DNA of 27,856 bases from JANQGH01 sp039177555. GTDB taxonomy: Bacteria > Pseudomonadota > Alphaproteobacteria > DSM-16000 > Inquilinaceae. The stretch's first letter is position 1, and each line of letters begins with the position of its first letter. Of this stretch, positions 1 through 10,300 are shown piece after piece. The position numbers and the translations under genes are program-made. The notes beneath the pieces are model-generated. The model did not search any database and was not told where the DNA came from. It saw only the letters and a program-made list of their open reading frames with translations. Location: NCBI GenBank assembly GCA_039177555.1, contig JBCDFV010000049.1, positions 1 to 27,856 of the forward strand, given 5' to 3'.

Positions 1-3000
1 CGAGGGCAATGAAGACGACGACCTGATTGTGCTGTTGAGCGGCACGGCGGGCTCGGTTGCCGGCAATGACGGCCTCGATACGATCCAGGTGTCGGGCACG
101 GCCAACGTGCTGGGCGATATCGACGGTGGCGGCGACGCCGATACGATCGTCCTGACCGCCGCCAACCTGATTGGCGGCAATGTGCTGGGCGGCGACGGCA
201 ACGACCTGTTCGAATTGCGCGGCGATGTCGGGCTCGTGGGCGCGATCCAGGGCGGCGAGGGCAACGATACGCTGGTCGTGTTCTCCGGCGCGGTTCAGGC
301 GGATATCGACGGGGCGGATGGCGGCGGCGGCACGGACGTGCTCACGTTCGACGCCTTCTCCGGCACCATCACGGCGCTCGGTTCCTGGGAGAGCCTTGGC
401 GTGCAAAACGGCTCTGCGGTGACCGCGTCCGGTGTCACGTCCGATGACGTCTTTGTGGAGGACAGTTTCCTGGAACTGGTCAGCGCCACGGTCGGCGGCA
501 GCGTCCTCGCCACAAACAACGGCACCACCAACCAGGAAACCATCGTGCTTGGCGCCGGCACGACGATCGTCGAGGATCTGGATGCCGGCATCGGCAACGA
601 CACGATCATCCTGGCCGGCGGCACGATCAATGATGACGATGGCGTCGCCAGCCGCATCAGCGCGGGCGAAGGCGACGATGTCATCGAACTGCGGTCCGGT
701 ACTTTCGTCGAGCTAGACTCTGGAAACGGCGCCGACACCATTACCCTGAACGGTTTGATCGATATCGGGGCAACGGTAGGAGGTGGCTCTGGCAACGACA
801 CGCTTCTACTGCTGTCTGGAAGCCTTGGCTTCGCGAACGGCGGAGCTGACGACGATACCATCGTGCTTAGCGGCGCAACGATCGGGCGAATTACCAGTGG
901 ACCAGGTGAGGACGTCGTTCTGCTGAACACGGGCACGGTCGATAGGGTCATCGATGCCAGCGACAACGATACGATCACCCTGAATGGCGCGCTGGTGCAG
1001 TCCGATATCACCAATGCGCGAGGCAATGACCTGATCAGGCTGCTGGATGGGACCCTGATTGGAGGCATCACGTCTGACGGCGAGGGCAATAATGGCGATT
1101 CGACGAACATCGACGACACAATCGTTGTCAGCGGCACGGTGGTGGTCGAGGGCAGTATCGGTGCCGGCAAGGGCAACGATACAATCGTTCTGACCGCTGC
1201 CAACCTGATCAGCGGCACGGTCGACGGTGAGGAAGGCGACGACCTGATCGAGTTGCGCGGCGATATCGGGCTTCAGGGCAACATCGATGGCGGTGCCGGC
1301 AACGATACCATCGACCTGATCTCCGGCGCGATTCCGAACCCGGACAGCGACGTGCTTGGCGGCGACGATAACGATCTGATCCGTCTGAACGGATCGGTTC
1401 TGGCGGCGGACGTCATCGGCGGCGCGGGCAACGATACGATCGAGTTGCTTTCTGGCAGTTTGACCCTGTCGACAGACACGGTCCAGGGCGGCGCCGGCAA
1501 CGACACGATCACGCTCGCAGGCGCCGAGACCGAAGGCGCGATCGAGGGCAACGAGGACGACGACCTGATCGAGCTGTTCAGCGGCACGGCGGGCTCTATC
1601 GCCGGCAATGACGGTCTCGACACCATCGTCGTGTCGGGCACGGCCAAGGTGCTGGGCGACATCGACGGCGGTGGCGGCGACGATACGATCATCCTGACCG
1701 CCGCCGACCTGATTGGCGGCAATGTGCTGGGCGGCGACGGCAACGACCTGTTCGAACTGCGCGGCGATGTCGGGCTGGTGGGCGCCATCCAGGGCGGCGA
1801 GGGCAATGACACGCTGGTCGTGTTCGCCGGCGCGGTGCAGTCGGACATCGACGGCGCGGATGGCGGCGGCGGTACCGACACGCTGACCTTCGACGCCTTC
1901 TCCGGCACGGTTACGGAGCTCGGAGCCTGGGAGAGTCTGGGCGTCCAGAACGGGTCCATCGTGACGGCCAACGGCATCACTGCCAACGACGTCACGGTGG
2001 AGAACAGCTTCCTGGAGCTGATCGGTGCCACCGTTTCGGGCGGTGTCGCCGCCTCCGACATCGGCAGCTCCAGCCAAGAGACCATCGTCTTGGGCGCCGG
2101 AACGACGATCCGCAGTGTGAACACCGGCGGCGGCGACGACACGGTCATACTTGACGGGGGGTCCGTAGCTGCATCGTCACAAATCCGAACAGGGGCGGGT
2201 GACGATCTGATCGCGCTCAGGTCCGGCTCACTGCGGAGTGTGATTGCCGAGGACGGCAACGACACCATCATCCTGGACGGTTTGGTCGCGGCATCAGCGG
2301 TTGTTGGTGGCGGCAACGACGATGACACTCTGGTGCTGTTGTCCGGCGCACTTTCTGCTGCAAATGGCGGCAGTGGCAACGACACAATTCTGCTCAAAGG
2401 GGCAACCGTCGATTTCCCCTCGGGAAGTCCGGGCGACGACCTCATCGTGCTTGAGGCAGGTATCATTACTCAGGTCACAGATTTCTCCGGCAACGACACA
2501 ATCCTCGTCAGCGGCACGGTCTTCGTCGGCAGCGACATCGGCAGCGGTGGGGGCAACGACACCATCGTGCTGACCGCCGCCCAGCAGATTGGCGGCAATG
2601 TGGGCGGCGAAGCCGGCGACGACGTCATCGAACTGCGCGGCGATGTCGGGCTGCTGGGCACGATCCAAGGCGGCGGAGGCAACGACACGCTGGTCGTGTT
2701 CTCCGGTGCCGTTCAGTCGGACATCGATGGCGCCGATGGTGGCAACGGCACGGATGTCCTGACCTTCGACGCCTTCTCCGGCACCATTGCGGCGCTCGGC
2801 TCTTGGGAGAGCCTGGGCGTGCAGAACGGCTCCACCGTGACCGCATCCGGCGTCACCGCCGACGACGTTTTCGTCGAAGACAGCTTCATTGAACTGATCA
2901 GCGCCACGGTCACCGGCAACGTCGCAGCGACCAACAACGGCGCCACCAATCAGGAAACCATCGTGCTGGGCGCCGGCACGACGATCGGCGGCGATGTCTT

Positions 3001-6000
3001 GGCCGGCGACGCCGACGATACGGTGGTGCTGAACGGTGCGACGATCGATGGGGCGATCGGCATCGACGCCGGCGACGGTAACGACACGATCAACCTGGTA
3101 TCTGGCGCGCTTTCCGGCCCTGATGCCAAAGTTGATGGTGGGGAGGGCGATGACCTGGTGCTGCTCAATGGCGCCACGATCCGTAGAATCGAAGCCGGCA
3201 ATGGTAACGATACGATCAATTTGTTCGACGGAACTGCGACCACGGTACTTGGCGGTAGTGGAAACGACACGATCACTCTGATCAGCGCGACCGTCAATCA
3301 GATCAGCGGCAAGGCGGATAACGACCTCATTGTGCTTAGCGGTGGCGTCGTACAGACCTCCGTTTTGGCTGGTGACGGCGACGATACCATCGTCCTCGAT
3401 GGCAGCGAAGTCGGCAGCCTATTCGCTAACGCCGGCAATGACCTTATCCGGCTGGTCAACGGCACAGTTTCCGATCGGGTTGACGGGGCGGATACCGTGA
3501 ATGGCGGCATTCCGGTGCTCACGAATGTTGACGACACGATCATCCTGTCGGGTACGGCCGCGATCCTTGGCGACATCCGTGGCTCTTTCGGCAACGACAC
3601 CATCATCCTGACTTCGGCCAAGGAATTCACCGGCAGCGCCTTTGGCGACGACGGCGATGACCTGATCCTCCTGAACGGTGCCGAGGTCGGTGGCGACATC
3701 GATGGCGGCGCGGGCAACGATGTCATCCGCCTGACCTCAGGCTCCGTCGGCGGCAATGTCCTGGGGGCGGACGGCGACGACACCATCACTGTGAACGGCA
3801 TCACGGTTGAATTCCCAAGCCGGATCGACGGCGGCGCGGGCAACGATGTTATGAAGCTGCTGTCCGGCACGATCGTCAGCGCCTCGGGCGATGACGGCGA
3901 CGACACGATTGTGCCCAACGGCATGGTATCGCCTTCGGGTGTTGCCTCGGGGGGTGACGGTAACGATACCTTCTTGCTGCTCGACGGAACTCTTGGGAGT
4001 GTGGAGGGCGACGCCGGGAACGATCTGCTGGTGCTGTCCGGCGCAGTCCTCGCGTCGATTGACGGCGGCTTTGATGACGACACGCTGTTGCTGCGCAGCG
4101 GCACGGTCAACTTCGTCAATGACGGGCGCGGCAAAGACCTAACGCGCCTGAATGGTGCCCTGGTCCTGGGCAACATCTCCAACACCAGCGGCGATGACGT
4201 GATCGAACTGATCGCCGGTACCGTGGTCGGCGGCATTGAGGCCGGCGATGAAAACAACGCCTCCACAGAGACGGTGAACGACACAATCGTCGTCAGCGGG
4301 ACGGCCTCGGTCGGCGGTGATGTCGAGAGCGGCCGGGGCGACGACACGGTAATCCTAACCGCTGCCAGGATGATCGGCGGCGACGTGCGGGGCGGCAAGG
4401 GCAATGACCTGTTCGAACTGCGCGGCGATGTCGGCCTAGTGGGTTCGGTCCTGGGCGATGAGGGCAACGACACGGTCGTGGTCTTCTCCGGCGCGCTTCA
4501 GTCCGACATCGACGGCGCCGATGGCGGCGACGGTACAGATACGCTCACCTTTGATGCCTTCGCCGGCACGATTACGACCTTTGGCGGTTTTGAGGTGCTG
4601 GGCGCGCGCAACGGCTCCACGCTGACGGTCCAGGGCATCAGCGCCGATCGTGTCGCGGTGGAGGACAGCTTCATCGAACTGCTCGGCACCGCGGTCGACG
4701 GCAGCATCGTCGCCACGGATGGGGGCGTCACCAAACAGGAGACTATCGTTCTGGGCGTCGGCACGACGGTTGGCGGCGGTGTGGAGGCCGGCTTGGGCGA
4801 TGATACCATTGTCCTGAACGGCGCGACGGTGACGGAGGCCATCAGGGCCGGCGACGGCAACGATGTCGTCGACTTGAAGGCCGGCATGGCCCTGTTCGCC
4901 TTTGGCGAAGACGGCAATGACCGGATCACCCTCAACGGTGCTTCGTTGACGGCTATCGGCGGCGGTGCCGGCAATGACACGGTACTGCTGCTGTCCGGTT
5001 CGGCCGGTTCGGTGGACAGTGGCTCCGGCAATGGCCGCATCGTGCTGGATGGGGCTACGGTGGGCAGCATCTCGGGCAACGCCGGCAACGACGCGATCAT
5101 TCTTCAGTCCGGGACGGCAACCACCGCGCGCGACGGTAACGGCGACGATACGATTACCTTGAACGGCGCGATCTTGAGCGGCGACATAAGTTCCAGTTCG
5201 GGCTTCGACACCATCAATCTCTTCGCGGGCACGCTGACGGGTAGCGTTGTCGAGTTCGTCGATCCAAACACCGCGACCTCGCTGCGCAACGACGTCGTCG
5301 TGGTCAGCGGCACGGTCAGTGTTGGCGGAGACATCAAGACTGATGAGGGCGAGGACACGATCATCCTGACCGCCGCCAACCTGATCGGCGGCGATGTCGA
5401 TGCCGGCGCCGGCAACGACGTGATCGAGTTGCGCGGCAATGTCGGCCTGTCCGGCAGCATCCTGGGCGGCGAGGGTGACGACGAGCTGATCGTGTTCAGC
5501 GGCGCGGTGCAGGCCGACATCGACGGCGCCGATGGCGGCGCCGGCAACGATAGGCTCAGCTTCGACGCCTTCTCCGGCTCCATCACGGATTTGGGCTCGT
5601 GGGAGAGCCTGGGCGTTCAGAACGGGTCGACCGTTACGGCCGAGGGTGTGGCGGCCGTCGATGTCACGGTCGAGGACAGCTTCATCGAACTGGTCAGCGC
5701 CACGGTCGTCGGCAACGTGGCCGCGACCGATGACGGCGCGACCAATCAGGAAACCATCGTTCTGGGCGCCGGCACCACGATCGGCGGCGATGTCTTGGCA
5801 GGTGTGGCCGACGATACGGTGGTGCTGAACGGAGCGACGTTCGGCGGCAATATCGATGCCGGCGCCGGGAACGACACGATCAATCTGGTGTCCGGCGCGA
5901 TTCAGGGCTTTGGGGCCACCATAGAGGGTGGTGAAGGCGACGATCTGGTGGTGCTCAATGGTGCGATTCTGCCTGATGCTGGGATTGCTGACGATTCTGG

Positions 6001-7321
6001 AGGAAACGACACCGTCATCCTATTAGCGGGCGAGGCGCAAGAGGTGCGCACAGGCTCCGGCATCGATACCATCAGCCTGCAAGGCGCGCTGGTGGGGTCG
6101 ATTTCTACAGGAGAGGGCGATGATCTTATCCTCCTGACCAATGGCACGGCTACCGGTATCACACGCGGCGGCGAAGGCGACGACACCATACTTCTTAGTG
6201 GTGCCGTGGTCGGTTTCATTGGCGGTGACGTTGGCAACGATGTAATTCGGCTGGAAGGCGGCACGGCCACCGGCAACATCACTGGCGGGGACACGCGGAA
6301 TGGCGGGCCGGTGCTCACCAACGCCGAGGATACGATTATCCTGGATGGCTCGGCGGTGATCCTTGGCGACATTGGTGGCTCGTTCGGCAACGACACCATC
6401 ATCCTGACCTCGGCAAAGGAGTTTGCCGGCAGCGCGCTCGGGCAAGACGGCGATGACCTGATAATCCTGAACGGCGCCGAGGTCGGCGGCGACATCGACG
6501 GCGGTGCGGGCAACGACACGATCGAGCTGTCCTCGGGCACAATGCCTGACCCAGACAGCGAGGTTCGCGGCGGCGACGATGACGATCTGATCCGCCTGAA
6601 CGGCGCAACCTTGGGCGCCGACATCATCGGCGGTGCGGGCAACGATACGATCGAACTCCTGTCCGGCAGCCTGACCTTGCTGACAGACATGGTCCAGGGG
6701 GGCGCAGGCAACGACACGATCACGCTCGCTGGTGCCGAGACCCAAGGCGCGATCGAGGGCAACGAGGATGACGACCTAATCGAGCTGTTGAGCGGCACGG
6801 CGGGATCGATCGCCGGCAATGATGGTCTTGATACCATCGTCGTCTCGGGCACGGCCAGCATTCTAGACGGCATTGACGGCGGTGCCGACGACGACACGAT
6901 TGTGCTGGCTGCTGCCAACCTGATCGGCGGTGATGTTCTGGGCGGTGACGGCGACGATGTCTTCGAGTTGCGCGGCGATGTTGGCCTTTCCGGCACCATC
7001 CAAGGCGGGATCGGCGACGACGAGTTGATCGTGTTCAGCGGTGCTGTGCAAGAAGACATCGACGGCGCGGATGGTGGCGCCGGCAATGACCGGCTGACCT
7101 TCGACGCCTTCTCCGGCGCCATCACCGATCTGGGCTCGTGGGAGAGCCTGGGCGTGCAGAACGGCTCGACCGTCACGGCCGAGGGTGTCACGGCCGTCAG
7201 TGTCACGGTCGAAGACAGCTTCATCGAACTGGTCAGCGCCACGGTTGGCGGCGACGTGGCCGCGACCGACGGCGGCGCGGCCAATCAGGAAACCATCGTT
7301 CTGGGCGCGGGCACCACGATC
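1..7321 (+). repeat. long in-frame duplicated block, three collinear copies
   Basis: Window bases 1-568 align without any length change to 1543-2110 (offset 1542) and to 6754-7321 (offset 5211 from the second copy). All three start at the GNEDDDLI coil, pass through SGTAGS-[V/I]-AGNDGLDTI and end with the 121-residue super-repeat. Between the second and third copies the match extends further back, to about 1280 and 6490. The nucleotide sequences are very similar but not identical, with many of the differences at third positions, so the duplications predate some drift but kept frame and length. Confidence 0.85.
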
Positions 7322-10300
7322 GGCGGCGATGTGATGACAGGCGCGGCCAATGACACGGTGGTGCTGAACGGCGCGACGATCGATGGCGCGATCGATGCGG
7401 GCGCCGGGAACGACGTCATTGAACTGGTCTTCGGTTCAATCCTCGAGATTTTCGGCAGTGTCGAAGGCGGCCAAGGCAATGATCTGATTGTGCTGAACGG
7501 TGCGGTTCTGTCTGGCAGTATTCGGGATCAGGGAGGCGGTGACGACACCATCAAGGTGCTTGCTGGCGAAGTGGGCGGGGTAAGCGCCGGTGACGGTAGC
7601 GACGTGATTGTCATCAGGGGCGGCACGGTTACTGGCAGCACACGCGGCGAAGCTGGTGACGATTCCATCCTTATTGATGGTGGCATTGTCGATGCCGTGA
7701 GTGGTGGCGTTGGGAACGATGTGATTCGGCTTGCTGGTGGCACGGCCACTGGCATCGTCACTGGCGGGGACTTTGTGAATGGCGCGCCGGTGCTCACCAA
7801 CGCCGACGACACGATTATCCTATCCGGTACGGCGTCGATACTCGGCGACATTGGTGGCTTTGTCGGCAATGACACCGTCATCCTGACCTCAGCCAAGACC
7901 TTTGCCGGCAGCGCCCTTGGTGAAGACGGCGATGATCTGATCATCCTGAACGGCGCCGAGGTTGGCGGGGACGTCGACGGCGGGGCCGGTAACGATACCG
8001 TTGTGCTGACCAGCGGGTCGGTCAGGTCCGTGACCGGCGGTGACGGCAACGACGTCTTCGAACTGCGCGGCGATGTCGGTCTCGCCGGCAGCCTACTGGG
8101 TGGCGAAGGTGACGATCAGTTGATCGTCTTCTCCGGCGCAGTCCAGGCCGATATCGACGGCGCGGACGGCGGAGACGGCAACGACACCCTGACCTTCGAC
8201 GCCTTCTCCGGCACCACCACCGGCCTCGGCTCGTGGGAGAGCCTGGGCGTACAGAACGGATCGACAGTCACGGCCGATGGCATAACCGCTACCGACGTCT
8301 CGGTTGAAGACAGCTTCATCGAACTGACCGGCGCCACGGTCAGCGGCAGTGTCGAGACGACCGACATCGGCGTCACGAACGAGGAGACCATCGTTCTGGG
8401 CGCCGGCACGACGATCGCGGGCGATGTGTCGGCCGGCATTGGTGACGATACGGTCGTTCTGGACGGCGGCGTGGTCGCCGAGGCCGGCGAGATCCAATTG
8501 GGTGCCGGCGATGATGTCGCGAACCTCATTTCCGGCGGCTTCCGTGCGTTGGGGGCCGCGGAGGGCGCCGATACGATTGTCTTGAACGGCCTCGTCGACA
8601 ACGGCGCACGCGTGTTTGGTGGCGATGACGACGACACAATTGTGCTGCTATCGGGCGCGCTAGAGACCGCGGCGGGCAGCCGTGGCAACGATACGATCCG
8701 GCTCAGCGGTGCGACCGTGCCCATCCTCAACGGCAACAGCGGCGACGATCTCATTCTGTTGGATGCGGGCATCACCGACGAAGTCCGCGACGGCAGCGGC
8801 AACGACACGATCCGTCTGAACGGCGCCCTGGTCCAGTCCGGGATCCTGAACAGCGCTGGTGCCGATGTCATCGAACTGACAGCGGGCACCTTGACCGGCG
8901 GCGTGGACGCTAGCGGCGAGGACAGTGCCGGCGCCGTTCCGGTTGGCGATACGATCATCGTTAGCGGTACGGCCTTCATCGATGGCGACATCGACAGCGG
9001 CCGGGGCGACGACACGATCCTGCTTGTCTCGGCCCAACAGCTTAACGGCAATGTGCTCGGTGGTGACGGTAGTGACCTGTTCGAACTGCGCCCCGGTTTC
9101 GATCTGTCGGGTACGATCCAGGGCGGCGCGGGTGCGGACGAGCTTGTCCTGTTCTCCGGTGCGTTCGACATCGATCTGTCTGCGTCGACTGGCGGAGACG
9201 ACAGCGACATCGTAACCTTTGATGGTTTCTCCGGAACGATCTCCGAAATCGCTGAGTGGGAGATCGTCGGCCTGCGCAACGAGTCCGATGCGACGTTGAA
9301 CCGCCTGACCGATGTCGAGGCCGTGCGGGTCGAGGACAGTCGTGTCGTGCTGATCGACACCGAGGTCGCGGGCGACGTCTTTGCGACCGACGCCGGCATC
9401 GACAATCAGGAAGTGATCGTATTGGGCCCCGGCACAGTGATCGGCGGCGGCGTCTTCGGTGGTCTCGGCGACGATACGGTCGAACTTCTGGCTGGATTTG
9501 ACCCGGCGGACATTCAAGGCGACCTGGGCGGCGGAGCAGGCCTGGACGGGCTCCTTTTCCGGGGCATCGTCGGCACGATGACGGGCGAACGGTTGGTGAG
9601 TTGGGAAACGATTGATCTGGCTGACCAGACCGACTTGACGCTGGCCGGGGCCATGCTGGGTACCGGCAGCGCACCTGGTCAGGGCCTCTTCGTCCGCGAC
9701 CAGTCGATCCTGCGGTTCGTCAGTGATTTCGTGATCGACGGAAACCTGACCAATTTCGGCGCGATCGATCTCAGCGCCGACGGCGAGGCGGGCACGGACC
9801 TGACGGTGACCGGCGACTACACGGCCGGATCCGACCTGTTCATGGATGTCTTCGTGGGCGCAAACGGCAATCTGGCGGCCGATGCGCTGACCATCGAGGG
9901 CTCCGCCACCGGAGACACGGCTGTCACCCTGAACGTGGTCGAGCAAGGCGAGGCCGGGGACAGCAACAGCGTGCTCCTGATCTCGGTGGCTGAGCCATCA
10001 ACCGGCACGTTCGCTCTCAGCGACGCGGTGATCTCCGGCTTGTTCGAGCTGGAGTTGGTGACGGAAGATGGTCAGGACTGGTTCTTGCAGTCCTCGGAGA
10101 TCTTCATCGGCCAGTCTTTCGCGTATGAGAGCCTGCCGGGTGCCTTGCAGGCGGTTGGCAGCGCGGCCATCGGCACCTTGGCCGAGCGGGTCGGCGTCGG
10201 CGGTGCGGTTGCCGGAATCGACGGCCCGACACTGGCCTTGCCCATGGCCAACGGGGCCTGGGCCCGTGCGGTTGGCGTTTCGGCGGAGAGCGAGGGCGAC

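Noticed and set aside
29..31. GTG at 29 as the start of the autotransporter
   Set aside because: The frame is open to the window edge, and the upstream codons continue a repeat found twice more inside the gene. There is no signal peptide or ribosome site.
5902..7284. Long minus-strand open frame (460 residues) antisense to the autotransporter, with similar ones at 295-1218, 1273-2466, 3298-4473 and 8116-9405
   Set aside because: They are shadows of the GC-rich repeat. The GGxGNDT codons rarely yield stops on the other strand, the translations are low-complexity Ser/Pro/Val strings that repeat with the same periodicity, and no ribosome sites are present.
206..9442. Possible CRISPR-like or tandem-repeat array on first sight of the regular repeats
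   Set aside because: The repeats are protein-coding, in frame throughout and hundreds of bases long, with no short palindromic repeat or unique spacers.
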